Shown: positions 18,532-28,714 of the stretch, in pieces
How the letters are laid out: every line of letters begins with the position of its first letter
Position numbering within the stretch: position 1 is the stretch's first letter
Assembly (NCBI GenBank): GCA_019119895.1
Contig: DWWD01000042.1
Span: 102,658 to 166,657 of the forward strand
Reading direction: 5' to 3'
Length of the DNA: 64,000 nt
DNA from: Candidatus Anaerostipes avistercoris
GTDB taxonomy: Bacteria; Bacillota; Clostridia; Lachnospirales; Lachnospiraceae
Translations under genes and position numbers: made by a program
The notes under the pieces: model-generated
Told to the model about the DNA's origin: nothing
The model's database searches: none
What the model saw: only the letters and a program-made list of their open reading frames with translations

Positions 18532-21500
18532 ATGTCAGAACAGTTACAAACCTTTACAGAGATGCTGAAAGAAGACAGGAACAGAGCAAAGGCCCTCTTT
18601 TTTTCAGAGTCATTTAAGGAAAAATATTTAGGGCAGGACCCGGAATATCAGGATGTATATCATCAGCTTTTGATGGGCAGGAATCGGGAACAGATTCTGG
18701 AAGAATTCCTGATCACAGCAAAACAGAAAAAACCAGTCCGTCTGACAGCTGCAAAGCAGAAATATCAGATTTTTCAGTGGAATCTGGATGATCCGCTGAA
18801 GATTACGGTCAAGAGAGAAGGCTGGGGATACATAGAAGGAAGAGTCACCATCCGGGGAGATTTTCTCTCCGTCGAGCAGGAGACGTTTACCAGCGCGGAT
18901 TTTGAGGATGGATTTTTTCATCTGCCAGTGTATCTGGACACGATCCCTCAGGATGGAAGTGTCTGCCATGTAATTTTTGAAACCGTGCATGATGTGCTGG
19001 ATATGGAAGTTACCTATGAAGAAAATGTAGAGGAAAAAATAAAGCAGGAGCAGTCCAGACGCAAAAAAATGTTCCAGACGTATGTGGATTTCTGTACCGG
19101 AAGGATCGAACAGGAAGAATTTATCAGAAGAGAATATCAGATTCTCAATCAGATGCCGGCGGGGCTTGACAACAGCAAAGCGTATCAGCTGGCAAGGGTT
19201 CATATCGGAATTCTTTCCGGGGAAAAAGAAATCGGCAGCCGTCTGAAAGACGCAGGACATTCCCTGGATGAGGAAAGCAGGGAAGGACTGAGAGGATATT
19301 ATGCCTATTTGAATGCTTTATATGCAAAAGATGAGGAAACCATCCAAAAGGCAGTCAATGAAATCAATCAGCTGTTTGAAGAACATCCGGATAATGGATT
19401 CCTTCTCTGGCTTCTGATCAATCTGGACAAGACGATCGCCTATGATGCAAAGCTTCAGATTATGATGATGAAAGAAGTCTATCAGCAGGGAGACAGGACG
19501 CCGCTTCTTCAGTTTGAGGCATGCTGCCTGTTTGGGGAAACGCCGGAACTTCTCCATCATCTGGATGGATTTGAGCTGGACGTTCTGGAATTTGCGGCGA
19601 AAGAAGAACTCTTAAGCGATAAACTGATTCAGAGGATTTGTTTCCTGATTTCCAGAGAGAAGACTTTTTCAGAAAGTCTGCTGTGGCTCCTTGTGTGTAT
19701 TTATGAGGAATATCCTCTGACAGATGTGCTGCAGGGAATCTGTGCGCTTCTGATTCAGGGAAACTGTATGGAAGCAGATTGCCACCCTTATTATGAGAAA
19801 GCGCTGGAGGAGGGAATTCAGCTGAACGGACTGCAGGAAGCGTTTCTGCGGACCATTCAGGAAGATCAGTATCCGGTGCTCCCACAGGAAATTCTCATAT
19901 ACTTCTCATACAGCAATACGCTGAGCCGGTATGAACAGAGTTATCTCTATGCCAATGTGATAAAAAACCGGAGAAGATATCAGAGGATTTTTCAGAACTA
20001 TGAAGAACTGATTGTCTCATTTCTGGCGGAAGAACTGAAGGAAGGGCGTTTGAACCGGCACCTTTCCCTGCTGTATCATTATTATTTCGAAGAACTGCTG
20101 GAAAACGAGAAGACGGTGGATGATCTGGGCAATGTCCTGTTTTACCAGGAACTGATCTGTCCCCAGGATTTCCTGAAGAAAGTCGCTGTGTTTCAGAGGC
20201 AGAAGCGTCAGCCGGATATTAAATTCCTGAAAGGGAGAACAGAGTATGTTGAGATTGTGGATTCCAACGCGCTGCTGGTATTTTTTGACCAGGAAGAGAA
20301 CCGGTATGTAGGATCTGCCGCTTACCAGTTAAATCAGATCTGGACCCGGGATCAGATTCAGGCGTACTGCCGGAAATGCAGCGGAACCAATGAACATTAT
20401 CTGCTGTATAAGAGCAGAGAATTTTTGAGAAAACAGAAGCTGTCAGAACAGGATTTTCCGGAAGTTGTGGCAGCTGCAGAATGCGGGGCGCTGGATGAGG
20501 GATGCAAACAGGAAATTTTTGAAAAGATTCTGGATTATTACTGGAAGAATGAGAAAGAAGAAGAGCTGAAGGAAGCCCTGATGTATGTGGACTGGAAAAA
20601 ACTCCCGCCGAAAAACCGGATCCATATGATAGAATATTTTATAGCGGGAGGTCTGTATGAAGAAGCCCTCCGGGGCATTCAGCAGTACGGGTATCATTTT
20701 CTGAAACCGGAACTTCTGAAAAAGGTGACAGTTTATGCTCTGACGACCCTGAGCACACAGCGGTCCGATATGCTGATTGGCATGTGCAGCAGGGCGTTTG
20801 AACATGGACAGTATAACAGCGAAATCATCGGATACCTTCAGAAATATTTCCAGGGAAGCAGAGAGCAGATGCTGAAGCTGTGGGAAGCAGGAAAAGACAT
20901 CGGAATGTATCAGAATTCTTTTGTAGAAGAAGTTTTGAAAACCTGTATCCGGGAAGGAATCGACGGAACGGAATTTCCAGTCTTCGCCCAGTATCTGACA
21001 GAAGGGGAACCGGATCAGGAACTGGCAGATTCCGCTCTGGTGGAATATGTGGACTACGCATGCCGCAGCCAGAAAGAACTGCCGGAACTGTTCTATGAAC
21101 AGGTAGGACGGAAAATCGACGCCGGCAAGAAAGACTGGGTCTATCAGGGATTATATCTCAGATATTACAAGGGAAAAGAACTGACAGACAAGCAGAAAAG
21201 AAGGATTGAGAAGATCCGGGATATGCAGATTGAGAGTGGAGATATTTTTCCGGAATTATTCGGGTTCTCCCAATATCTGGAACTTCCGAAATATCTGTAT
21301 GGAGAAACGTTTATTGAATATCAGGCGGCAGAAGGCCTGCAGATGGTATTTCATTATGCGTATGCCCGGGGAAAACAATGGAAGGAACTGCCGATGAAAG
21401 AACTATTTCCGGGATATTATGTGACTTCCGCTGTGATTTTTGCCGATGAGCTGAATGATTATTTCATTACGGCGCCCGGAGAGGAAAAACGCAGGCGGAA

Positions 21501-21666
21501 GGATATTCGTTTTATCCGTCATATCGATCAGAGCAAAGGAAGTCGTTTTTATGAGCTCAATGAGATGACGCGTGAGAAATACAGAGACGGAATCATTGCT
21601 TCCATGGAGCAGTATCAGATCAAAAAGAGCATGGTAAACTTTATCAAACCGATGACAGGGGATTAA
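18532..21666 (+). CDS. Large helical repeat protein, DUF5717-like, unknown function
   Basis: A 1044-residue soluble protein with no signal peptide or membrane helix. The N-terminal 170 residues include a beta-rich part (KITVKREGWGYIEGRVTIRGDFLSVE). The rest is mostly alpha-helical and Glu/Tyr/Leu rich, like degenerate TPR or solenoid repeats (for example YYAYLNALYAKDEETIQKAV, ALMYVDWKKLPPKNRIHMIE). The C-terminal 120 residues turn beta-like again (MKELFPGYYVTSAVIFADEL). From memory it resembles the Lachnospiraceae family DUF5717. A TTG at 18508 extends the frame by 8 codons, but AAGGAG lies downstream of it, so the ATG at 18532 is preferred. It is 3 bp upstream of the Hsp70-like gene. Confidence 0.78.
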   Translation: MSEQLQTFTEMLKEDRNRAKALFFSESFKEKYLGQDPEYQDVYHQLLMGRNREQILEEFLITAKQKKPVRLTAAKQKYQIFQWNLDDPLKITVKREGWGYIEGRVTIRGDFLSVEQETFTSADFEDGFFHLPVYLDTIPQDGSVCHVIFETVHDVLDMEVTYEENVEEKIKQEQSRRKKMFQTYVDFCTGRIEQEEFIRREYQILNQMPAGLDNSKAYQLARVHIGILSGEKEIGSRLKDAGHSLDEESREGLRGYYAYLNALYAKDEETIQKAVNEINQLFEEHPDNGFLLWLLINLDKTIAYDAKLQIMMMKEVYQQGDRTPLLQFEACCLFGETPELLHHLDGFELDVLEFAAKEELLSDKLIQRICFLISREKTFSESLLWLLVCIYEEYPLTDVLQGICALLIQGNCMEADCHPYYEKALEEGIQLNGLQEAFLRTIQEDQYPVLPQEILIYFSYSNTLSRYEQSYLYANVIKNRRRYQRIFQNYEELIVSFLAEELKEGRLNRHLSLLYHYYFEELLENEKTVDDLGNVLFYQELICPQDFLKKVAVFQRQKRQPDIKFLKGRTEYVEIVDSNALLVFFDQEENRYVGSAAYQLNQIWTRDQIQAYCRKCSGTNEHYLLYKSREFLRKQKLSEQDFPEVVAAAECGALDEGCKQEIFEKILDYYWKNEKEEELKEALMYVDWKKLPPKNRIHMIEYFIAGGLYEEALRGIQQYGYHFLKPELLKKVTVYALTTLSTQRSDMLIGMCSRAFEHGQYNSEIIGYLQKYFQGSREQMLKLWEAGKDIGMYQNSFVEEVLKTCIREGIDGTEFPVFAQYLTEGEPDQELADSALVEYVDYACRSQKELPELFYEQVGRKIDAGKKDWVYQGLYLRYYKGKELTDKQKRRIEKIRDMQIESGDIFPELFGFSQYLELPKYLYGETFIEYQAAEGLQMVFHYAYARGKQWKELPMKELFPGYYVTSAVIFADELNDYFITAPGEEKRRRKDIRFIRHIDQSKGSRFYELNEMTREKYRDGIIASMEQYQIKKSMVNFIKPMTGD

Positions 21667-21669
21667 GAG

Positions 21670-22710
21670 ATGCAGACAGGATTACACTTCGAAAATGGAC
21701 AAGTTTATGCCTATGTGATCAGCGGGCAGAAGACAACAGAAGAAGAACCGGCAGCTTATGAAGGCTCATGGGCGGATTACGTGAGAGAGATCCTGGATCA
21801 GGATCAGAACAAAAATTGTTCCTTTGGGATCATTACAGAATATCCGACGCCGATGGAAATCAAAGAGGCAGAAGAAATCAGCGATAAACTGGAAGGCTCC
21901 AATGCAGTGAAGCTGTATACAAAAGAGGAGGCGATCCTTGGAATGGTCCGGTTTCAGCAAAATGATCTGAAACGGGGCAGGACGGCAGTCTATGATTACG
22001 GATCCGATGGATTTATTTACTACGAAGTGAAAGAAGAGTCCGGGAAAGTTACGGTAGAAAAACAGAATTATACCAGGGAAATGGAAAAAGCCAGGACAAA
22101 GGGCGAGAAAGATCTGGCATTTTCTGCGATTATACGAAAGACGCTGGGCAGAGGCGTAACAGCGGCTGTGTATTTATGCGGGGAAGGTTTTGAGGGACAG
22201 TGGTTCCGGCAGTCCACAAGGATTTTATGCCGGGGCAGGAGAGTGTTTATGAGCAGCCACCTCTTTGCCTGCGGGGCGGCTTATATGGCCGGAAAGGAAG
22301 CGGGAATCACTTCCGATGACGCATTTATCATCACCGATCAGATGACAGTGTGCCAGATCGGGCTTGTCCTTCATCATCATGGAAGAGATGTTTTCTATCC
22401 ATTGCTGCCGGAAGGGAAACCGTGGTTTGAAGCGAAAGGTGAAATCGAGATTTTTGTATCCGGAATCACAAAAATCATCTTTGAATTCAGGAACAAAGAA
22501 GGAAGAAAGATGGCTTCGGTCTGCATGCCGCTGACCGGGCTTAAAAGGAACAGAGATATTGTCTACAAACTCAAAATGCGGGGAGAATATCTTTCAGCGG
22601 ACCGGTGTAAAATTAAAGTATCTGATGAAGGATTCGGAAGTATAAGGCCTTCCAGTCATCAGGTATGGCAGCAGATCATACGCCTGGAAAGGAGTGAATC
22701 CAATGAGTAA
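21670..22710 (+). CDS. Hsp70/actin-like (ASKHA) protein, DUF5716-like
   Basis: The 346-residue protein looks like a divergent actin/Hsp70-fold ATPase. It has AVYDYGSDGFIYYEV (about 106-120), resembling a phosphate-2 strand with D-x-G. It also has AAVYLCGEGFEGQWF...CRGRRVFMSSHLFACGAAYMAG (about 165-208), resembling the adenosine/connect-2 strand and the GAA helix of Hsp70s. Residues 255-346 form a beta-rich C-terminal domain reminiscent of a substrate-binding sandwich. The N-terminal phosphate-1 loop is not obvious, so ATPase activity is uncertain. It follows the large repeat protein by 3 bp and overlaps the next gene by 8 bp. Confidence 0.7.
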   Translation: MQTGLHFENGQVYAYVISGQKTTEEEPAAYEGSWADYVREILDQDQNKNCSFGIITEYPTPMEIKEAEEISDKLEGSNAVKLYTKEEAILGMVRFQQNDLKRGRTAVYDYGSDGFIYYEVKEESGKVTVEKQNYTREMEKARTKGEKDLAFSAIIRKTLGRGVTAAVYLCGEGFEGQWFRQSTRILCRGRRVFMSSHLFACGAAYMAGKEAGITSDDAFIITDQMTVCQIGLVLHHHGRDVFYPLLPEGKPWFEAKGEIEIFVSGITKIIFEFRNKEGRKMASVCMPLTGLKRNRDIVYKLKMRGEYLSADRCKIKVSDEGFGSIRPSSHQVWQQIIRLERSESNE

Positions 22711-23503
22711 GATCGTACTGTGCGAGACGCAGGAAGCGCCGTATCCATATAAGATTGAGAAGATCCACCGTTCTTTTTCCAGCTATGAGGAACTGTGCTA
22801 TCTCATGGAACATTACATGATATTTTTCCTGATGGAAGGAATTGATTTCAGGATGAAATCCTATATGAAAGAGGAGCTGGGGATTCCCCTGGAAAATGAC
22901 GACGCGGTCCAGCAGATCAAAGAAATCATCAATTACAGAAATTATTTTACGGCCGATGAAAAGCAGCAGTTCCAGCAGAGGCTTCGTACGACGTATCTGT
23001 ATTCTATGGCAAAGAAGCAGAAAATGCTTGCCGATATGTATCTGGAGCATCATCAGTATCTAAGCGCCATGAAAGGATATCAGGCGCTGAAGAATGTCTC
23101 AGGACAGTTTCAGGCGCGGGAACAGGTGCAGATTCTGTATCATCTGGGATTGTGTCAGAGTAAAATGTTCTGCTTTGATGAAGCCAAAGAATCTTTCCGC
23201 AGGGCACTTGCCATCAAAGAGAGAAGAGAAGTACAGGAAGCGTATTTTATGATATCTTATCTTCAGGGAGATTATGGAGATTTTGTAAAAGACGGAGAGA
23301 AAATTTCCTTTTCGGAGGAGCGCTGCAAGACAATTTATGATAATATAAAGCAGAGGGAGGAAGAAATCAAGGATCAGGATGAATTTGTCAAATTGAAGAA
23401 AATCGATTACCATAGGAAAAAAGCGGATGACGTTCTGACAAGAAGATTGACAAAAGCAGTATTGGAGAAGTGGAAGGATGAATACAAAAAAGAGATTATC
23501 TGA
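22703..23503 (+). CDS. TPR-like protein of unknown function
   Basis: A 266-residue soluble protein. Residues about 95-200 form TPR-like helix pairs (LADMYLEHHQYLSAMKGYQAL, VQILYHLGLCQSKMFCFDEA, KESFRRALAIKERREVQEAY). The N-terminal 90 residues contain a helical segment near YKIEKIHRSFSSYEELCYLM, and the C-terminus is a charged helix. A GTG at 22694 overlaps the GGAG site, so the ATG at 22703 is the likely start. It overlaps the upstream gene by 8 bp and the downstream gene by 26 bp, which implies tight coupling in the same unit. Confidence 0.75.
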   Translation: MSKIVLCETQEAPYPYKIEKIHRSFSSYEELCYLMEHYMIFFLMEGIDFRMKSYMKEELGIPLENDDAVQQIKEIINYRNYFTADEKQQFQQRLRTTYLYSMAKKQKMLADMYLEHHQYLSAMKGYQALKNVSGQFQAREQVQILYHLGLCQSKMFCFDEAKESFRRALAIKERREVQEAYFMISYLQGDYGDFVKDGEKISFSEERCKTIYDNIKQREEEIKDQDEFVKLKKIDYHRKKADDVLTRRLTKAVLEKWKDEYKKEII

Positions 23504-24482
23504 AGATCTTGAGAATACAAAAGATGTGCTTTTGGAACAACGGTTTGTAACTTTATACGAAGATGAAATCGCGGGCATCCTGGCAAGAAAAGAAGATCTT
23601 GAGACGATAGAACATTTGGAAAGTGAAGAAACAAAAGAAGTGGAAGAAGCAGCCAGGCTGTATAACCGGTCGTTTGCAAGAAACTTTTATGATATATCCG
23701 AAGGCAGAGTCAGTGATGAAGAATTTTTCCCATTATGGGAAAGAGAAAAAGAGATTATGACCGGCCTGCAGAAAATACATTCTCTGGAAGGAGAAAAGAA
23801 ACAAATAGAAAAGGAACTGGATATCGCCACAAAAGAAGAAGAGGAATTGTACGCCAAAGTGCAGGCGGCCGCCGGGGAGCGGAAGAACAAACAGGTGATT
23901 TTCAAGTCCTTTGCGGTCATGACAGCAGCAGCGGTGATTCTTGCGGCAGCGGCGGTCGTCTATTTTGATCTGCAGATGGTAAGATATCTGTGGCAGACGG
24001 CGGCAGTTGTGGTCGTTGTTATTTTGTTCCTGGTCATCCTGCACCAGATGAAGAAAAAGGCGATGGAAGCAGAGAAGCTGTACCGTATGATGAGCGGTCA
24101 CAAGACCAGTTCCAGAACCCGTCTGGAATCCGATTATCAGGACATTGCCAATGAACTGAAATATTACTACGAGAAGTATGAAGTTCTGTTCTGCTATATT
24201 TCAGAAGAACAGTGGAATTTATTCGAATTTTGTACTCAGATTTCTTCCAGATTAAAATTCTGTGAGGATCTTACGGAAAGCGCGGAAAATCTGGTCCGCG
24301 TACTGGAGAAATATCATCTGAAGAGAGCCCGGGCGTGGCTCTATTACCCGAAGGCACTGTTTGATGTGCCGAAGCGGATCACATGCCGTGAGCGGCTGGA
24401 AAACCGTCTGAATTTCTGTCAGCAGGCAATGGTCCGTCATGAGCGGGAAGTGGACAAGCAAAAAAATAAAATAGATATATAA
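23478..24482 (+). CDS. Two-TM coiled-coil membrane protein of unknown function
   Basis: A 334-residue protein with a long charged, coiled-coil-like N-terminal region (about 1-140, Glu/Lys rich), two adjacent membrane helices (about 145-163, [18 protein letters not shown], and 170-190, [15 protein letters not shown]) and a cytoplasmic-type C-terminal helical region. It would anchor the preceding soluble proteins to the membrane if they form a complex. It overlaps the TPR gene by 26 bp and lies 16 bp before valS. Confidence 0.75.
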   Translation: MNTKKRLSEDLENTKDVLLEQRFVTLYEDEIAGILARKEDLETIEHLESEETKEVEEAARLYNRSFARNFYDISEGRVSDEEFFPLWEREKEIMTGLQKIHSLEGEKKQIEKELDIATKEEEELYAKVQAAAGERKNKQVIFKSFAVMTAAAVILAAAAVVYFDLQMVRYLWQTAAVVVVVILFLVILHQMKKKAMEAEKLYRMMSGHKTSSRTRLESDYQDIANELKYYYEKYEVLFCYISEEQWNLFEFCTQISSRLKFCEDLTESAENLVRVLEKYHLKRARAWLYYPKALFDVPKRITCRERLENRLNFCQQAMVRHEREVDKQKNKIDI

Positions 24483-24498
24483 GATGGGAGCTAACAGC

Positions 24499-27138
24499 AT
24501 GAAAAAAGAATTAGAAAAAACTTATAATCCGGGCGAGATTGAGGACCGCCTGTACCAGAAATGGCTGGATAACAAATATTTCCATGCGGAAGTAGATGAA
24601 ACAAAGAAACCATATACGATCGTAATCCCGCCTCCAAATATTACAGGAAAACTTCATATGGGACATGCGCTGGATGAGACTCTGCAGGATATTCTGATCC
24701 GTTTCAAGAAAATGCAGGGCTATAACACTCTCTGGCAGCCTGGAACAGACCATGCCAGCATTGCCACGGAAGTAAAGATCATCGATGCCCTGAAGAAGGA
24801 AGGAATTGAGAAGGAAGACCTGGGAAGAGAAAAATTCCTGGAGCGCGCATGGAAATGGAAAGAAGAATACGGCGGAACCATCGTAAGCCAGTTAAAGAAA
24901 CTGGGTTCCGCATGCGACTGGGACAGAGAGCGTTTTACCATGGATGAAGGCTGTTCCAAAGCGGTTCAGAAGGTATTTATCGACCTTTACAACAAAGGAT
25001 ATATTTACAGAGGATCCAGAATCATCAACTGGTGTCCGGTCTGCCAGACATCCATTTCCGATGCAGAAGTAGAATATGAAGATCAGGCGGGACATTTCTG
25101 GCATATCAAATATCCAGTGGTTGGAAGCGATGAGTATGTTGAAATCGCGACCACACGTCCGGAGACTATGCTCGGTGATACGGCAGTGGCAGTCCATCCG
25201 GAAGATGAGCGTTATGCTCATCTGGTAGGAAAGATGCTGGAACTTCCGCTGTGTGACCGCCAGATTCCGGTAGTGGCAGACGAGTACGTTGACCGTGAAT
25301 TCGGAACCGGAGCCGTTAAGATCACACCGGCGCATGATCCGAATGATTTTGAAGTTGGAAAACGTCATAATCTGGAAGAAATCAATATCTTAAACGATGA
25401 TGCGACAATTAATAAAAATGGCGGAAAATACGAGGGAATGGACCGCTATGAGGCGAGAAAGGCCATTGTAAAAGATCTGGAAGAACAGGGATATCTGGTA
25501 AAAATCAAAGATCACGAACATAATGTTGGAACTCATGACCGATGCGGAACAACGATCGAGCCGATGATCAAACCGCAGTGGTTTGTTAGGATGGATGAAC
25601 TTGCAAAACCTGCAATCGAAGCAGTAAAGAACGGCGACCTGAAATTCGTTCCGGAACGTTATACCAAAACGTATCTTCACTGGCTGGAAAATATCCGTGA
25701 CTGGTGTATTTCCAGACAGCTGTGGTGGGGTCACAGAATTCCGGCTTACTACTGTGACGAATGCGGAGAAATCGTAGTAGCGGAAGAAATGCCGGAAGTA
25801 TGCCCGAAATGCGGATGCAGGCATCTGACACAGGATGAGGATACACTGGATACATGGTTCAGTTCCGCCCTCTGGCCGTTCTCAACTTTGGGATGGCCGG
25901 AAAAGACGCCGGAGATGGATTATTTCTATCCGACCAATACACTGGTAACCGGATATGATATTATTTTCTTCTGGGTAGTTCGTATGGTATTCTCAGGATA
26001 TGAGCACACAGGGAAATGCCCGTTTAACACGGTGCTGATCCATGGTTTGGTAAGAGATGACCAGGGACGCAAGATGAGCAAATCCCTTGGAAACGGAATC
26101 GATCCGCTGGAAGTAATCGATCAGTATGGCGCCGATGCTCTGAGATTTACTCTGGTAACAGGAAATGCCCCTGGAAACGATATGCGTTTCTATATGGAGC
26201 GTGTGGAGGCAAGCCGTAACTTTGCCAACAAAGTATGGAATGCTTCCCGATTCATTATGATGAACATGGAACAGGCAGAATTTGACCATGTGACACTGGA
26301 TGATCTGACCAGCGCAGATAAATGGATTTTATCCAAGGTCAACACACTGGCGAAGGATGTTACAGACAATATGGAAAAATTCGAGCTTGGAATTGCCGTA
26401 CAGAAGTTAAATGACTTCCTGTGGGAAGAATTCTGTGACTGGTACATCGAGATGGTGAAACCGCGTCTGTACAATGATGATGACACTACCAAGGCAGCAG
26501 CGCTCTGGACACTGAATACGGTTCTCACAGAGGCGCTGAAACTTCTTCATCCATATATGCCGTTTATTACAGAAGAAATCTACTGCAATCTGACAGATGA
26601 AGAATCCATTATGCTGGCAAAATGGCCGGAATTCAAAGAAGAATGGAACTTCAAGGCAGATGAAAAAGCAGTAGAGACAATCAAAGAAGCAGTCCGCGGA
26701 ATCCGAAACATCCGTGCGGAAATGAACGTATCTCCGAAGAAAAAGGCCCAGGTATATGTTGTATCAGAAAGCCGGGAAGTAAGAGATATCTTCGAGCAGG
26801 GCAAAGTATTTTTCAGCACACTCGGATATGCAAGCGAAGTTATCATTCAGAGCGATCAGACAGGCATTGAAGAGGATGCAGTATCTGCCGTTATTCCAGA
26901 TGCAGTTATTTATATGCCGTTTGCGGAACTGGTAGATATCGAGAAGGAAAAAGAGCGTCTGACCAAAGAAGAAAAACGTCTCCATGGAGAAATCAAACGA
27001 TGCGAGGGAATGCTTGGAAACGAGCGCTTTGTGAGCAAAGCTCCTGCTGCGAAAGTACAGGAAGAAAAAGATAAACTTGCTAAATATCAGCAGATGTTAA
27101 GTCAGGTAGAGGAACAGCTGGCACGTTTGAACAAATAA
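24499..27138 (+). CDS. valS: Valyl-tRNA synthetase
   Basis: Class Ia aminoacyl-tRNA synthetase charging tRNA-Val. The 879-residue protein has the HIGH-type motif [10 protein letters not shown], the editing domain, Cys pairs CDECGE and [15 protein letters not shown], an anticodon-binding domain and the C-terminal coiled-coil arm with VSKAPAAKV. An in-frame ATG at 24484 overlaps the GGGAG site; the ATG at 24499 has the correct 8-base spacing and begins [11 protein letters not shown], as in the family. It is the last gene of this unit and has a strong terminator. Confidence 0.97.
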   Translation: MKKELEKTYNPGEIEDRLYQKWLDNKYFHAEVDETKKPYTIVIPPPNITGKLHMGHALDETLQDILIRFKKMQGYNTLWQPGTDHASIATEVKIIDALKKEGIEKEDLGREKFLERAWKWKEEYGGTIVSQLKKLGSACDWDRERFTMDEGCSKAVQKVFIDLYNKGYIYRGSRIINWCPVCQTSISDAEVEYEDQAGHFWHIKYPVVGSDEYVEIATTRPETMLGDTAVAVHPEDERYAHLVGKMLELPLCDRQIPVVADEYVDREFGTGAVKITPAHDPNDFEVGKRHNLEEINILNDDATINKNGGKYEGMDRYEARKAIVKDLEEQGYLVKIKDHEHNVGTHDRCGTTIEPMIKPQWFVRMDELAKPAIEAVKNGDLKFVPERYTKTYLHWLENIRDWCISRQLWWGHRIPAYYCDECGEIVVAEEMPEVCPKCGCRHLTQDEDTLDTWFSSALWPFSTLGWPEKTPEMDYFYPTNTLVTGYDIIFFWVVRMVFSGYEHTGKCPFNTVLIHGLVRDDQGRKMSKSLGNGIDPLEVIDQYGADALRFTLVTGNAPGNDMRFYMERVEASRNFANKVWNASRFIMMNMEQAEFDHVTLDDLTSADKWILSKVNTLAKDVTDNMEKFELGIAVQKLNDFLWEEFCDWYIEMVKPRLYNDDDTTKAAALWTLNTVLTEALKLLHPYMPFITEEIYCNLTDEESIMLAKWPEFKEEWNFKADEKAVETIKEAVRGIRNIRAEMNVSPKKKAQVYVVSESREVRDIFEQGKVFFSTLGYASEVIIQSDQTGIEEDAVSAVIPDAVIYMPFAELVDIEKEKERLTKEEKRLHGEIKRCEGMLGNERFVSKAPAAKVQEEKDKLAKYQQMLSQVEEQLARLNK

Positions 27139-27155
27139 TCATGGAACAATAACAG

Positions 27156-27204
27156 AGAGCAGAACATAAGGATCTGAAAAAATCCGGATGTTCTGCTCTT
27201 TTTT
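27156..27204 (+). terminator. valS intrinsic terminator
   Basis: AGAGCAGAACAT (27156-27167) and GGAT pair with ATCC and ATGTTCTGCTCT (27187-27198), followed by six T residues. Confidence 0.93.
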
Positions 27205-27230
27205 GGATTTTTTTGAGCTTTTTGGCAGGT

Positions 27231-27485
27231 ATGGGGCCTGAACATATAAAATTTGGTCTGAGCCTGGGTACAAAAGAATATCCATCGGAAAAATGGACGA
27301 TGTTAAATACGGACGCGCATATTCGATCTTCCATTTTTGGGAGTCCTTCATTAACATTCATCGTAAAAGATAAAAAAATCCAGATGGGCTCCCTTGGAAA
27401 AGTGTATTTCGTTGACTGGGATCAGCTCAGGGAACGAGACCGAACAATTCAAGTTATGATAATGGGAGAGCAGGTGGTTCTATGA
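27231..27485 (+). CDS. Short ORF of unknown function, possibly a 5'-truncated gene
   Basis: An ORF of about 84 residues from ATG 27231 (a TTG at 27213 is also in frame). I do not recognise the protein; it contains KFGLSLGTKEYPSEKW and MGSLGKVYFVDWDQL. It has no signal peptide or membrane helix. Its stop overlaps the start of the epimerase-like gene (ATGA), which argues it is, or was, the upstream partner in that operon. There is no good ribosome binding site or promoter between the valS terminator and this ORF, so it may be the tail of a longer gene lost at its 5' end. Confidence 0.5.
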   Translation: MGPEHIKFGLSLGTKEYPSEKWTMLNTDAHIRSSIFGSPSLTFIVKDKKIQMGSLGKVYFVDWDQLRERDRTIQVMIMGEQVVL

Positions 27486-28135
27486 TAATCAATCCATCGT
27501 TGTTAAATGCTAATACATATCGAATAAAAGAACAATTAGATCAGTTGAAAAAAGGAAATATTACACATCTTCATATTGATATCGCGGATGGACATTTGGT
27601 ACCGGTGATGTCTTTTGGCGCAAACACCGTAAGAGATTTAAAGAAAGAAACGGACTTGGTTTTGGATTGCCATATGATGGTGGAAAAGCCCGAAGAGAAA
27701 ATTCCTGCAATTATAGAAGCCGGGGCTGATATTATTACAGTTCATGCAGAAGCAACGGCACATATTTATAAGGTTATGCAAAAAATTCAAGGAGCAGGAA
27801 GAAAAGCTGGAGTTGCATTAAATCCTGGTACTCCGATTTCTATGATAGAAGAGATTCTTCCATTTGCAGATTTAATTTTGTGCATGACATCAAATCCGGG
27901 AATGGCAGGAGAAACTTTTATAAACAGTGTCACTAAGAAAATAGAGATTCTTAATGAAATCAGAAAAAATAAAGGATATCGCTATCTTATAGAAGCTGAC
28001 GGAAGTATCAACGAAGAAAATATTAGTTTTTGCAGAAAAGCCGGTGCTGATCTTATTGTATCAGGACGTTTTATCTTTGACGGAAAAATAGAAGAACAGC
28101 TGTGGAGATTAAGGATGGCAGGTGAAGCTAAATGA
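27482..28135 (+). CDS. Ribulose-phosphate 3-epimerase-like TIM-barrel protein
   Basis: A 217-residue member of the ribulose/allulose-phosphate 3-epimerase family. It keeps PSLLNA at the N-terminus, HIDIADGHLVP (the canonical HxDxMDGxFVP has Ala for Met), the metal-ligand CHMMVEKP, TVHAEA, ALNPGTP and the second catalytic Asp in EADGSI. The phosphate-loop segment reads MTSNPGMAGETFI instead of the usual MSVNPGFGGQKFI, so it is not the housekeeping Rpe. Base composition is more AT rich than the flanks. It is translationally coupled to the SIS gene (4-bp overlap), suggesting a two-step hexulose or allulose 6-phosphate route to fructose-6-phosphate. Confidence 0.85.
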   Translation: MIINPSLLNANTYRIKEQLDQLKKGNITHLHIDIADGHLVPVMSFGANTVRDLKKETDLVLDCHMMVEKPEEKIPAIIEAGADIITVHAEATAHIYKVMQKIQGAGRKAGVALNPGTPISMIEEILPFADLILCMTSNPGMAGETFINSVTKKIEILNEIRKNKGYRYLIEADGSINEENISFCRKAGADLIVSGRFIFDGKIEEQLWRLRMAGEAK

Positions 28136-28686
28136 AAATAACAAATCATTTAAGATTGATTTTGAAGGAATTGACAGAACAGGCAGAACAAGTTTCAGAA
28201 AAACAAATGGTGGATTTGGCGAATCAAATCTGCAGCAGCAGACAAATCTTTGTGATGGGGAAAGGGAGATCAGGAATAGCGATACAGGGACTGGCGAACA
28301 GAATGATGCATTTGGGATTAGCAGCTTACGTGATTGGGGAAACCAGTACTCCTCATACAGAAGATGGAGATTTGTTGATCATAGGATCCGGATCCGGGGA
28401 AACAGAAGCTTTGACGGTGATAGCACAAAAAGCTAAAAAGGCGAATGTCCTTCTTGCAGTAATAACAGGAAATAAAGATTCTGTTTTGGCGAAGATGGCA
28501 GATTTTCTTATTCTGCTTCCCGGAGATTCCAAACAAGAGGCTGGTTTAAAAAAATCAATCCAGCCAATGGGGAGTCTGTTTGAACAGCTTTCATTTTTAG
28601 TATATGATGCGCTGGTGTTAGAATTAATGGGCAGATTAAATCAAACATCGGAACAGATGTATCTCCGACATGCCAATTTGGAATAA
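28132..28686 (+). CDS. SIS-domain isomerase, 6-phospho-3-hexuloisomerase-like
   Basis: A 184-residue single SIS-domain protein close to Phi/HxlB. Visible features are MGKGRSGIAIQGLANRMMHL, YVIGETSTPH, SGSGETEAL, the PMGSLFEQL segment and the C-terminal MYLRHANLE ending, which is typical of Phi proteins. Phi interconverts 3-hexulose-6-phosphate and fructose-6-phosphate. Here the partner is an epimerase-like protein rather than a recognisable hexulose-6-phosphate synthase, so the true substrate may differ. It overlaps the epimerase gene by 4 bp. Confidence 0.88.
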   Translation: MKITNHLRLILKELTEQAEQVSEKQMVDLANQICSSRQIFVMGKGRSGIAIQGLANRMMHLGLAAYVIGETSTPHTEDGDLLIIGSGSGETEALTVIAQKAKKANVLLAVITGNKDSVLAKMADFLILLPGDSKQEAGLKKSIQPMGSLFEQLSFLVYDALVLELMGRLNQTSEQMYLRHANLE

Positions 28687-28714
28687 TGTTGAAAGGAATC
28701 ATACGGCGGAAGGC

